This document shows positions 8,418-16,164 of a stretch of DNA of 64,000 nucleotides, one piece after another. The stretch covers positions 4,050,088 through 4,114,087 of the forward strand of contig NZ_CP036268.1 in assembly GCF_007744515.1 (NCBI RefSeq), written 5' to 3'. The translations under genes and the position numbers were made by a program. The notes beneath the pieces are model-generated. The model was given only the letters and a program-made list of their open reading frames with translations. It had not been told where the DNA came from and ran no database searches. Origin of the DNA: Stratiformator vulcanicus (GTDB lineage: Bacteria; Planctomycetota; Planctomycetia; Planctomycetales; Planctomycetaceae). The first letter of the stretch is position 1. Every line of letters begins with the position of its first letter.

Positions 8418-8547
8418 AAGCCGCGCCCGGCAGGAAGCGGATCAGGGGCAGGGTTCGAAATTCGTGGTGCGTCCCACTCCATCGCAATCTCGTCGCCGCC
8501 GTGAGTTCGGGGCTGCGGCTCTGATCCGCTCTTTGCCAGTCGCGGCT
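8418..8547. repeat. RAYT-flanking long palindromic repeat, copy 2
   Basis: Second copy of the repeat at 7787-7917, same orientation, starting 19 bases upstream of the transposase start. Left arm 8418-8444 (AAGCCGCGCCCGGCAG...) pairs imperfectly with right arm 8522-8547. Interior segments such as GTCGCCGCCGTGAGTTCG are identical to copy 1, while other positions have drifted, so the two copies are not very recent duplicates. It lies between the transposase start and the end of the nuclease gene. Confidence 0.92.
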
Positions 8548-8594
8548 ACATCGTTACCTTAAAAATCGCATCTCTCTTTGCGAACGTCACGCTC

Positions 8595-9989
8595 TTAAAC
8601 CTCGAATGTTTCGCCGAACTCTGGGATTTCGGGGTCTTCATCGCAGCAGTCCCGGATGATCCCCGCGAATCGCTTCGCGACGTCGGGGTCGCCGTGGACG
8701 AGGAAGCAGCGGCCGATGCCGCCTTCGCTGGCGAGTCCTTCGAACCACCACTTGAGATCTTCGACGTCGCCATGAGCGGAGAGGCCGCTGATCTGCTCGA
8801 CCTTGGCCCGCAGAGGAAGTTCACGATCGAAAATGCGGACCTTCGGGTGGCCTTCCTGTAATCGCCGACCCAGTGTGTGCGGGGCCTGATAGCCCGCCAG
8901 AATAATACGATTATTCGGGTCGGCGACGGCATGTTTTAAGTGATGCCGCACCCGGCCGTTCTCGCACATCCCGCTGGCCGAAATAATCACACAGGGCTCC
9001 TTCAACGAATTAATCGCCATACTGTCGTGCCGGCTGCGAATATACATCAAGCCTTCGAATTCAAATAAATCGTCATCGGTAATTAAGACCCGCTGCGCGT
9101 CTTCATCCAGAATGTCTTGATGGTCGCGATAGACGTTCGTCAGGCGTGTCGCGAGGGGTGAATCAACGAAGACTTTCATCTCCGGCAACAGTTTTAATTC
9201 CCACAGCTCATTTAAATAATAGACGATCATCTGGGTTCGGCCGAGGCTGAACGCCGGGATAACGACCCGCCCGCCATTTGATTGGGCCTCGGTGAGAATG
9301 CGAAGCAATTCGCCTTTGATATCACTCTGTGGCGGATGAGTCCGATTGCCGTAGGTGCATTCGCTGATGAGCACATCACAGCCGGGCACGATCGTCGGGT
9401 CGGGCAATAGCGGTTTGCCCCGTCGCCCGAGGTCGCCGGTGAAGACAAGGCGTTTGCGACCGCGGCGATCGTCGACATCAATTTCGACAATCGATGAGCC
9501 CAACACATGGCCGGCCGAACTGAAGCGGACTGATAGAGCAGGGGAGAGTTCATGCCACTCATTCGAACCGAGCGGCTCAAATAGCCCGATCGCCCCGTGA
9601 GCGTGTTCTTTCTCGTAAAGCGGCTCCGAGGCGGGAGCATCCGGCCCAAGCCTGCGCTCCATGTACTTGGCGTCTTCCTCTTGAATATGAGCCGAGTCGA
9701 GCAGCATGATTGACGCGATGTCGGCCGTCGCCGGGCTGCAATAAATCGGCCCGCGATACCCTGCTTTATAAAGCCCCGGCAGGTTGCCGCAGTGGTCGAT
9801 GTGGGCGTGCGACAGGAACACCGCGTCGAGCTTTTGCGGCTCACAGTGAAAGCGACGATTCTTCTTATCACTTTCGGCCCGCCGTCCCTGAAAGAGCCCG
9901 CAGTCGAGCAGGAATCGCAGCTCATCGGTTTCGACAAGATGCTGGCTGCCGGTGACTTCGCCCGCGGCGCCGAGGAAGGTGAGTTTCAT
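8595..9989 (-). CDS. metallo-beta-lactamase/beta-CASP ribonuclease (CPSF73/Ysh1-like)
   Basis: Predicted RNA-processing nuclease. Motif 2 of the metallo-beta-lactamase fold is HAHIDHCG at residues 61-68. Further zinc or catalytic motifs follow: SAGHVLGS, FTGDLGRRGKPLL and SECTYGNRTHP. The beta-CASP insertion includes VVIPAFSLGRTQMI and ISASGMCENGRVRHHL, and the C-terminal RMMBL segment includes SGLSAHGD. The 464-residue length fits bacterial homologues of the CPSF73 type rather than RNase J, which is about 550 residues. Substrates in bacteria are not settled; RNA 3' or 5' processing is the family expectation. The start MKLTFLGAAGEVTGSQ is the typical family N-terminus. Confidence 0.92.
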   Translation of the reverse strand: MKLTFLGAAGEVTGSQHLVETDELRFLLDCGLFQGRRAESDKKNRRFHCEPQKLDAVFLSHAHIDHCGNLPGLYKAGYRGPIYCSPATADIASIMLLDSAHIQEEDAKYMERRLGPDAPASEPLYEKEHAHGAIGLFEPLGSNEWHELSPALSVRFSSAGHVLGSSIVEIDVDDRRGRKRLVFTGDLGRRGKPLLPDPTIVPGCDVLISECTYGNRTHPPQSDIKGELLRILTEAQSNGGRVVIPAFSLGRTQMIVYYLNELWELKLLPEMKVFVDSPLATRLTNVYRDHQDILDEDAQRVLITDDDLFEFEGLMYIRSRHDSMAINSLKEPCVIISASGMCENGRVRHHLKHAVADPNNRIILAGYQAPHTLGRRLQEGHPKVRIFDRELPLRAKVEQISGLSAHGDVEDLKWWFEGLASEGGIGRCFLVHGDPDVAKRFAGIIRDCCDEDPEIPEFGETFEV

Positions 9990-10029
9990 GGGAGGTGAGA
10001 GTTTAGGGGTGAGTGGTGAGAGACGCTTT

Positions 10030-10503
10030 TTAGTGGCGTAATCTATTTATTTCATCAAGATCGACTGCGCCGGGAAATGCATTTTCGAATGCGGCGGCGA
10101 TGGTTTCGTCAGCACCGATGCAAAGGATCGCGCTCGAATCCCAGCAAACGATTTCGAATGCCGCGAGCGAGTATTGAGGCGAGGGCACCCCACTCCAAAA
10201 ACCCGTGTTTCCATCGGCATACGGCGCTTCAGCAAGCGTTGTTAAATCATCCTGACAGTGTGCCGGAATCGCGGATACAACCGCCCATTGAAAATGCGGG
10301 CACTGCGCGACGGCAGCCGCAAATTCATTTTCGGTCAAATATCGCATAGAGTCCGATTGGCGGCATCGGGTGAACTCCGAGATTGGTTCGACATCGTCGA
10401 AACGCCAAACGTAATCGGCGACTTGCGGGCCCAATGCTTTAATGAAGGGCCGCAGGTCACCATAGATGCGAACTCCCGGCACGCGTTCGAAAATCAGATT
10501 CAC
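10030..10503 (-). CDS. hypothetical protein, 157 residues
   Basis: No recognised family. Soluble protein with no signal peptide or membrane segment, starting at a GTG. Several Cys (EFTRCRQ, AQCPHFQW, FEIVCWD, ILCIG) and aromatic residues are scattered without a CxxC metal motif. The sequence alternates predicted strands and helices, as in a compact alpha/beta fold. Its Trp-rich middle (DGNTGFWSGVPSPQYSLAAF) loosely recalls small immunity or SMI1-like proteins, but I cannot support an assignment. It is 40 bases from the nuclease start on the same strand and could be cotranscribed with it. Confidence 0.6.
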   Translation of the reverse strand: MNLIFERVPGVRIYGDLRPFIKALGPQVADYVWRFDDVEPISEFTRCRQSDSMRYLTENEFAAAVAQCPHFQWAVVSAIPAHCQDDLTTLAEAPYADGNTGFWSGVPSPQYSLAAFEIVCWDSSAILCIGADETIAAAFENAFPGAVDLDEINRLRH

Positions 10504-10654
10504 GCTACCCGATCCTCATTCTCGACTCCGGTCGCAACGCCACGTTTTGATCTCCGCTTCCACATCGAGTTGCTGCACAACGATCTGCGGTTAGGGCACA
10601 TGTGAATAAGAACGCGGTGAAAGTCCGTAATGAGATCGGCGACTGAATGCTCTT

Positions 10655-10683
10655 GCGGCTTCGCCGCCCGGACGTTGTCCGGG
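10655..10683 (-). terminator. two back-to-back short hairpins after the SRPBCC gene
   Basis: GCGGC-TTC-GCCGC (10655-10667) directly abuts CCCGGAC-GTT-GTCCGGG (10667-10683), both perfect. They lie about 45 bases beyond the stop of the minus-strand SRPBCC gene. No T-run follows, so Rho-independent termination is uncertain. The surrounding 10504-10729 stretch shows no convincing gene. Confidence 0.4.
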
Positions 10684-10729
10684 CCACTCAGGAATGCTCA
10701 ACATCGCGCTTGCGTCTCGCGGTTGTCTC

Positions 10730-11338
10730 TCATTTTTCGGACGTGACCTGCTCGTCCAATCGTTCAAGGCTTTGCTGGTAGTCGGCGGTGAGTCCGTCGA
10801 CGATGACGTCGGCCATCATTCGGGTGAAGGGGTCGTTATGGACGCCGCCGTCGGTCCACGTGACCTGCGTTGTCGAGCCGTCGTCGGTGGGTTCGAGTGT
10901 GATGGTGCCACCGTCGGAGAGGTCGCGACCTTGAATGCGGAACTTGTACCGCAGCATTACGGGAGGCTTTGACTCGATAATCTCAACGGTGCCATTGCCG
11001 AAGGCGCGGCCTTCCCACACCAGTTTGCCGCCGACGCCTTCCGAGATTTCTTTGTCGGGCGTGAAGGCGAGCGTCGGGTCTCGTCCGTCTCCCCACGCGA
11101 TCCAATCGGGCCAGCGCTTGAGGTCGATGAGGTACGGGAAAATCTCCTCCGGCGGCGCGGCGATTTCCTGAGTGACTTCGACCGACCATTCATTCGGGAG
11201 CGTCATCGAATAGACGGTGAACCCGATCACGGCGAGCACCAGGACGAGCGCCATCAGGAACATCAATTGAAGCCACAGCGGTCGCCTCGGCGTGGGCAGT
11301 CGAGTCGCGTCGGAAGGATCAGGAGCGGTGTCGGTCAT
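10730..11338 (-). CDS. membrane-anchored SRPBCC (START/polyketide cyclase-like) domain protein
   Basis: 202 residues. A short cytoplasmic N-terminus precedes one membrane helix (about 23-47). A SRPBCC ligand-binding domain follows, opening with EVTQEIAAPPEEIFPYLIDLKRWPDWIAWGD and ending in a long C-terminal helix (FTRMMADVIVDGLTADYQQSLERLDEQV). This matches the polyketide_cyc2 type, whose members bind hydrophobic ligands in a deep cavity. Ligand and role are unknown. An N-terminal anchor is common in family members annotated as transcription activator effector-binding or START-like domains. It is transcribed away from the sigma-factor gene, so the 281-base spacer probably carries divergent promoters. 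Confidence 0.8.
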   Translation of the reverse strand: MTDTAPDPSDATRLPTPRRPLWLQLMFLMALVLVLAVIGFTVYSMTLPNEWSVEVTQEIAAPPEEIFPYLIDLKRWPDWIAWGDGRDPTLAFTPDKEISEGVGGKLVWEGRAFGNGTVEIIESKPPVMLRYKFRIQGRDLSDGGTITLEPTDDGSTTQVTWTDGGVHNDPFTRMMADVIVDGLTADYQQSLERLDEQVTSEK

Positions 11339-11553
11339 GGATTCCGGCGATGATGAGGGCGTGAAACAGCGAATTTGATCGATAACGGAACAAGCGGCGA
11401 AGAAAGACTACGGCGACACCTGTCGGCGTGCCACATCGACGAATGGGGATAAGCCCGGCGTTGCCAATGTTGTTGTCGGTCATCCCAGTCGAGTCGGGGC
11501 TGACCGACGACCGGCAAATGCGGTAGAATCGTCACCCGTCAAAATCATTTGGC

Positions 11554-11583
11554 GGGAAACGTTTCGAACTTCCAACAAACGTC
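11554..11583 (+). promoter_or_regulatory. possible ECF-type promoter upstream of the sigma gene
   Basis: GGGAAAC (11554-11560) and CGTC (11580-11583) resemble the AAC and CGTC boxes of ECF-recognised promoters, with a 19-base spacer that is slightly long. ECF genes often autoregulate from such sites. This is suggestive only; other promoter elements in the 281-base spacer cannot be excluded. Confidence 0.25.
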
Positions 11584-11619
11584 CGTCTCCGTTCGTAAGT
11601 TACTTCGGAGGCAAAGTGT

Positions 11620-12297
11620 ATGATCGCTGAGATGGCGAAGCCCACGATTCAATCGGATTCGACCGCACCGCCGGGTGCCGGAGTGAGTGACGCGCGGCTG
11701 GTCGAGATGGCCCGCCGCGGCGATCAGGAAGCGTTCGGCGATCTGGTGCTGCGCTACGAGCGGCGGCTGATTCGTGTGATCATGCGTTTCGTCGACAACA
11801 CGGAAACGGCCCGTGACCTGGCACAGGAAACGTTCTTGAAGGTCTACGGGCGCCTCGATCAGTTCGATACGAGCCGACGTTTCGGACCGTGGTTGTTTCG
11901 GGTGGGCGTGAATTTAACGCTCGATCACCTCCGCAAAAAGAAACGCCGGGGGCGCTGGTCGCTGTTTTCCGATATCGGAAAAGAGCGGTCGCCCGATCCC
12001 GAGTCGGACGATCCCCGCTTGGCGATCGATACCTCGCAAGAGGTGCGAAAGGTCTTGGAGCAAGTGCCGGAGAAATACCGCTCGGTACTCGTGCTTCGCG
12101 ATCTGGAAGGATTTTCGACATCGGAGATCGCTGCGATCATGGGTCGCAAAGAAGCGACGATCCGGTGGCGGCTGGCCGAAGCTCGGAACCGATTTTCAAA
12201 ATTGTGGATGACACGACTCAATCCGGGCGATGCCGACAGCGGCGATTCGTCCGATGAGTCTTCGGATGCGGAACAGAAGCAGGACGGGGCAGAGTGA
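11620..12297 (+). CDS. ECF-type RNA polymerase sigma factor
   Basis: Sigma-70 family regulator, 225 residues. Region 2 spans about 22-92: LVEMARRGDQEAFGDLVLRYERRLIRV, then ARDLAQETFLKVYGRLDQFD and FGPWLFRVGVNLTLDHLRKKKRR. Region 4 spans about 143-195: VLEQVPEKYRSVLVLRDLEGFSTSEIAAIMGRKEATIRWRLAEARNRF. The acidic, Ser/Asp-rich tail (about 205-225) is not needed for the fold. A CGGAGG ribosome site lies 8 bases before ATG 11620. The stop overlaps the start of a membrane protein that is the likely anti-sigma factor, so expression is coupled. Stimulus and regulon are unknown. Confidence 0.93.
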   Translation: MIAEMAKPTIQSDSTAPPGAGVSDARLVEMARRGDQEAFGDLVLRYERRLIRVIMRFVDNTETARDLAQETFLKVYGRLDQFDTSRRFGPWLFRVGVNLTLDHLRKKKRRGRWSLFSDIGKERSPDPESDDPRLAIDTSQEVRKVLEQVPEKYRSVLVLRDLEGFSTSEIAAIMGRKEATIRWRLAEARNRFSKLWMTRLNPGDADSGDSSDESSDAEQKQDGAE

Positions 12298-12866
12298 TGA
12301 GTACGTTGCCGAGTGATATGGACCGCCGCGATATCGCATTGCTGGCCGGGGATGACCTGGAAGACACTCAGGTCGAGCCGGTGCGTTCGAAGGTCGATTC
12401 GTGCCCGCACTGCAAAAACCACTGGAATGAGGTGACCCGTTCCTTGGAAGTGCTGGAAAGCACCGCCGAAGACGTGACGCCGTCGATTGAAGACTCGGTC
12501 TGGCCGGAGGTTTCCAATCGGATTCGCAGGACGCGAAATATCCGGCCGAGTCAGTCGGAAGCGGCTCGATGGGTGCCGGCGATGTCCTTTGCGGCTGCGT
12601 GTATCGCCCTGTTCGCGGTGACCTCAATGCCCGGGCAGGAAAGCTCCTCAGGCAGCCCGCTGTACCACGGCGCCTCATCGAGCAACCTCTTCGACAACTC
12701 TTTTACGCACGCCAACTGGCAGCCGGAACGGATCGCCCCGCGTGTGGAGCAATGGCAGCCGACGCCGAACGGCGATCGCTGGCACTCAGACGAGGATAGT
12801 GAGGAACTCTCACGAGGGCTTTCACCGGAAACGAACTTCCGCCTGCCGCGGACCGCCTCTCGCTGA
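12297..12866 (+). CDS. putative anti-sigma factor with degenerate zinc-binding motif
   Basis: About 189 residues, overlapping the sigma-gene stop (GTG 12294 or ATG 12297). The N-terminal part, with DSCPHCKNHW near residue 36, aligns with the anti-sigma zinc-finger pattern HxxxCxxC, but the expected His four residues before the first Cys is Lys. A single membrane helix follows (PAMSFAAACIALFAVTSM, about 97-114), then an extracytoplasmic, low-complexity tail of about 75 residues. Gene order and topology fit a membrane anti-sigma factor that binds region 4 or 2 of the neighbouring ECF factor. Function is inferred from context; sequence similarity alone is weak. Confidence 0.65.
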   Translation: MSTLPSDMDRRDIALLAGDDLEDTQVEPVRSKVDSCPHCKNHWNEVTRSLEVLESTAEDVTPSIEDSVWPEVSNRIRRTRNIRPSQSEAARWVPAMSFAAACIALFAVTSMPGQESSSGSPLYHGASSSNLFDNSFTHANWQPERIAPRVEQWQPTPNGDRWHSDEDSEELSRGLSPETNFRLPRTASR

Positions 12867-13015
12867 TCTCGATCCTTGCCTCGCCAAGTGGTCGTTCGGT
12901 AAGAAACGCCGGAGTCGATCTCTATCGCGGTCTGGCTTAGTGTGAAAATACCGCGAGCGAGATCACGGTCCGGCTGTTGAATGGTCGATGATCAGGATGG
13001 CGAGGATGTGTTGCG

Positions 13016-13249
13016 ATGCCGTTGTTCGAGTACCACTGCGATCGTTGTCAGAGCGAATTCGAATTGCTCGTGCGAGGGAACGATTCGGTTCGCTGCCCGG
13101 ATTGCACTTCTGAGACGATCACCAAGCTGATCAGCTCGCCGGCAGCCGTCCGAGCGACCGCCGTGAGCCAACTACCAATGGCCGGAGAATGCCCGCCACC
13201 GCAGATCGGCCCTTGCGGACCGGCCTGTTGCCGAGTTCCGACCGACTAA
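13016..13249 (+). CDS. FmdB family zinc-ribbon protein
   Basis: 77 residues. The first 40 form the FmdB regulatory-protein zinc ribbon: MPLFEYHCDRCQSEFELL, then RCPDC about 20 residues on, and the ITKLISSPA ending. The tail has additional cysteines (GECPPP, GPCGPACCRVPTD), a pattern common in planctomycete FmdB proteins. FmdB was named after a putative regulator of formamidase genes in Methylophilus; the biochemical role of these tiny ribbons remains uncertain. It is separated by 57 bases from the GNAT gene on the same strand. Confidence 0.88.
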   Translation: MPLFEYHCDRCQSEFELLVRGNDSVRCPDCTSETITKLISSPAAVRATAVSQLPMAGECPPPQIGPCGPACCRVPTD

Positions 13250-13306
13250 ACCGACCGGATGCCGATCGGTTCGACTTGTGACTAGCGCGGCACGAAAGAA
13301 CCGGTC

Positions 13307-14254
13307 ATGATTCGACTTACCGAAACGAATCAGGAACGATCCGAAGCCCTCGGCTGGATGATCGGGGGTGACTTTTGCGATCACGCCGCTGCGGCACCAT
13401 TGCTGAATGCAGAAGACGCTCAAGACGATTCGGTGAATCGCTGTTTCGGAGCCTTCAACAACCGCGGCGAAGTGATCGGCGGCGTTCTCGGAGTCGTCGC
13501 CGCCGACGGTACCGGAATGACGTGGATCCCCGGCGGAATCGATCGGCTCGTCCGCCAGCGGCTGCTGCAGGCGATCGCCGATGAACTGGTTGATATGGGA
13601 GCCGCGTTCTCGCAGGTCCTGTTGCAACCGCCGCTGGACGCGCCGAATCGCGATCTGCTCGCTGCATCGGGATTCCAGTTCGGGACGTCAGTCCAATGCC
13701 TGGGCCGCGAGCTGGGGAGCCCGGTCACGACTGTGAACACCGCTGTGAAAGCGCTGCCCTCCGATCCGCCATCGCGCGGGCCAAGGTTCCGAGCCGTCGC
13801 CTTCTCTGAATTTCGAGACGAGACCGCGCTCGCGGAACTGCTGGAGCGAACCTATATCGACAGTCTCGACTGCCCGTTAATCGCCGGGCTCAGGAGCGGT
13901 CGACAGGCGATCTCAGCAATGCGTGAAACGGGCATCGTGCGAGAGGATCGCTGGTTCGTTTATCTGTGGGATGATGCCCCGGTCGGGACGTTGCTGGCGA
14001 ACGATACGGCTGATGGTTGTCGCGAGATCGTGTATCTCGGAGTCGATCCCAATGCCCGTCGCCGCGGTCTCGGACATCAGATGCTCAGTGACGCGGTTGC
14101 GACGGCATCCGCGGACGGCTGCCTCAAAATCGGGACCCAGTGCGACGACTCAAACTACTCTGCAATTAGGCTTTATGGCAACCACGGCTTTTCAAGTACC
14201 GCGACGCACCATGTCTTCTTCAAGCTCAAAGCGCGCCGCAAATCTGCGGCATAG
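13307..14254 (+). CDS. GNAT family N-acetyltransferase with two-domain layout
   Basis: 315 residues. The C-terminal half has the GNAT acetyl-CoA-binding motif A (IVYLGVDPNARRRGLGHQML, about residues 241-260) and the motif B region (TQCDDSNYSAIRLYGNHGF). The N-terminal 130 residues look like a degenerate GNAT fold without the pyrophosphate-binding loop, as in tandem GNAT enzymes such as mycothiol synthase-like proteins. The acceptor substrate cannot be predicted. It follows the FmdB gene and precedes dnaA by 371 bases. Confidence 0.85.
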   Translation: MIRLTETNQERSEALGWMIGGDFCDHAAAAPLLNAEDAQDDSVNRCFGAFNNRGEVIGGVLGVVAADGTGMTWIPGGIDRLVRQRLLQAIADELVDMGAAFSQVLLQPPLDAPNRDLLAASGFQFGTSVQCLGRELGSPVTTVNTAVKALPSDPPSRGPRFRAVAFSEFRDETALAELLERTYIDSLDCPLIAGLRSGRQAISAMRETGIVREDRWFVYLWDDAPVGTLLANDTADGCREIVYLGVDPNARRRGLGHQMLSDAVATASADGCLKIGTQCDDSNYSAIRLYGNHGFSSTATHHVFFKLKARRKSAA

Positions 14255-14625
14255 GGCATCTCTCCCACAATTTCTTCACAGAAATCTTATCAACGGTAAA
14301 TAAGCGCGGACGCCGGAAAAGTTGCCCTAGCAAGAACATCGGGCGAGCGTGGCGGGAAGTCCGAACGAGCGTTGCGGAAACTGTCGCGAGAGTGTTTGAC
14401 AGTCGCACCTGCCGGGGTAGGATCGTCCCCCAGCTGAGTGAGAACGGAGTCCGCCGAAGACCGAGGTGGTGCCAAGGAATTTCGGTCTGCGGACGGCTCT
14501 CTAAAATTCATAACGTTGTCCCCATGACGTCTTGATTCCCGACTTCGGTCAGGAGGACCAAGCCGCTTCGGCAGGTTGGAATTCGGGCGGTGGGGCTGCG
14601 CGCGTTTAACGGGGGTGGTTGCAAG
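14255..14625. other. intergenic region upstream of dnaA
   Basis: 371 bases with no credible gene. It contains one sigma-70-like promoter (listed separately). TTATCAACG near 14288 differs at two positions from the DnaA box TTATCCACA, and I found no cluster of matching boxes or AT-rich repeats, so the region does not look like a replication origin by eye. Confidence 0.5.
14396..14423 (+). promoter_or_regulatory. sigma-70-like promoter for dnaA
   Basis: A perfect TTGACA (14396-14401) is followed after 16 bases by TAGGAT (14418-14423, four of six matches to TATAAT). Transcription would start near 14430, leaving a leader of about 195 bases before the chosen dnaA ATG. The sequence match is good, but the spacer is one base short of optimal. 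Confidence 0.5.
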
Positions 14626-16110
14626 ATGCAGCCTGAGAGGTCGCGGGGTTCCGCGTCGGAAGAGAATCCGACAGTCGAGATTGAGAACACAGTCCGAGCC
14701 GCATTAGACGGCACGACTTATCGGAACTGGTTCGGCGACAAAGTGCGATTTGAACTCGAGGACGATCTCCTGATCGTTCGCGTGGGCAGTCCGTTTCTCG
14801 TTTCTTGGATGCAACGACATTTCTCGGGCGTCCTGCGTGACGCGTTGCGAGAATCGATCGGGCGCCCCGGACAGTTACGATTCAGCGTCGACGGCACACT
14901 GCGAACGGCGACGTCCCAATCGGAATCGAGTGGGGAATCGTCAGGGGCGCAGAGTCATTCTGATCGCTCTAACGGTGCCGATTTTTCGCCCGTTGATAGT
15001 CCGGCGGTCGCCGTGGCAGGAAAGATCGGACGTCGCCCGTCACCGCCGGCAAGTGACCGCAGTCGTCCGCCCCGCCGCTTCTCGGACTTCTCAGAATTCG
15101 TCGTCGGCGAATGCAACGAAGTCGCTCATCGAGCGGCCTCGCAATTGTCGGCCGACCCGTCCGGTGCGGCCTCGCCGCTCTTTATTCACGGCGGCGTGGG
15201 CGTCGGTAAGACCCATTTGCTCGAAGCGGTCTATCGCAAGGTCCGTGGCACCGCGAACAGCCTTCGGGTTGTTTACATGACCGCGGAAACGTTCGGCAAT
15301 TATTTCGGCGCATCACTAAAGAAAGGGACGACGCCGGCGTTTCGGCAACGGGTTCGGACGGCCGACGTGCTGATCCTCGATGACGTCGACTTCTTCGAAG
15401 GGAAACGTGTTTTTCAGGAAGAGTTACTGCATACGTTGCAGAGTTTCGAGCAGCGTGGGATGACCGTCGTGCTGGCCGCCGATCGACATCCTCGATTGTT
15501 CACGAAGGTGAGCGACGAACTCGTCTCGCGTTTTCTGGCCGGGACGGTCGTCCGCGTGCAAAATCCCGACGTTGAAACGCGGCGGCAGATTATTGAGCGC
15601 CGCGGACTCGTCGGAGGGAAGCCGCTGCCGGTGACCGTTCGCGATTACATCGCCAACCGGTTCCGAAATAATGTTCGCGAAGTCGAAGGGGCCATGAACG
15701 TCCTGGAGACCTACGCCTCCATGACGACGCAGCCGATCTCTCTGCATTCGGCCAGACGAATTCTGACGGAACTCGAACGGGATTGCCTGCGGGTCGTGCA
15801 GGTCACCGATGTCGAACGGGCCGTCTGCGATGTGTTCAACGTTGGTACGGAAGAATTGCGGTCGAATCGCCGAACCCGGTCCATCAGTCGGCCGCGAATG
15901 CTGGCGATGTATCTGGCACGCAAACATACCGAGGCGGCCTACGCGGAAATCGGCCAGCACTTCGGCGGCCGCAATCACAGCACCGTTATCTCCGCCGAGA
16001 AAAAGGTCGGCGATTGGCTGACCGACGGAACCTCAATTCGAATGTCCGAAGGAAACCTCTCCTTCGCGGAAGTCATCGAATCGATTGAAGCCCGACTGCA
16101 GGCGTCCTGA
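14626..16110 (+). CDS. dnaA: chromosomal replication initiator DnaA
   Basis: 494 residues from ATG 14626; a GTG at 14590 would add 12 residues. Domain I includes TTYRNWFGDKVRF and the FLVSWMQRHF helix, and a variable Ser/Pro-rich domain II covers about 90-150. The AAA+ domain III has Walker A GGVGVGKTH (about 189-197), Walker B VLILDDVDF (about 248-256) and sensor segment ELVSRFLAGTVVRV. Domain IV ends with the DnaA signature RRPRMLAMYL-like helix and GGRNHSTVISAEKKV (about 447-461), which contacts DnaA boxes. No dnaN, recF or gyrB gene follows, so the classical dnaA cluster is absent here. A TPR gene converges from the other side. Confidence 0.95.
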   Translation: MQPERSRGSASEENPTVEIENTVRAALDGTTYRNWFGDKVRFELEDDLLIVRVGSPFLVSWMQRHFSGVLRDALRESIGRPGQLRFSVDGTLRTATSQSESSGESSGAQSHSDRSNGADFSPVDSPAVAVAGKIGRRPSPPASDRSRPPRRFSDFSEFVVGECNEVAHRAASQLSADPSGAASPLFIHGGVGVGKTHLLEAVYRKVRGTANSLRVVYMTAETFGNYFGASLKKGTTPAFRQRVRTADVLILDDVDFFEGKRVFQEELLHTLQSFEQRGMTVVLAADRHPRLFTKVSDELVSRFLAGTVVRVQNPDVETRRQIIERRGLVGGKPLPVTVRDYIANRFRNNVREVEGAMNVLETYASMTTQPISLHSARRILTELERDCLRVVQVTDVERAVCDVFNVGTEELRSNRRTRSISRPRMLAMYLARKHTEAAYAEIGQHFGGRNHSTVISAEKKVGDWLTDGTSIRMSEGNLSFAEVIESIEARLQAS

Positions 16111-16164
16111 TCACTCGAAGGCACGCCACAGTTTGTCGCCGCAATGGTTTAATGCTGTGAGGGC

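Larger units (their letters stand above)
7787..8547 (-). mobile_element. REP-associated tyrosine transposase locus with flanking repeats
   Basis: One Y1 transposase gene on the minus strand is bracketed by two direct copies of a roughly 131-bp palindromic repeat, with only about 10-20 bases between gene and repeats. This is the typical arrangement of a RAYT (TnpA-REP) locus, in which the transposase is domesticated or self-limiting and acts on REP-type palindromes. No insertion-site duplication can be judged from one copy. Confidence 0.8.

Noticed and set aside
14280-14300. DnaA-box-like TTATCAACG
   Set aside because: Two mismatches to TTATCCACA and no second copy nearby, so it is not evidence for an origin.
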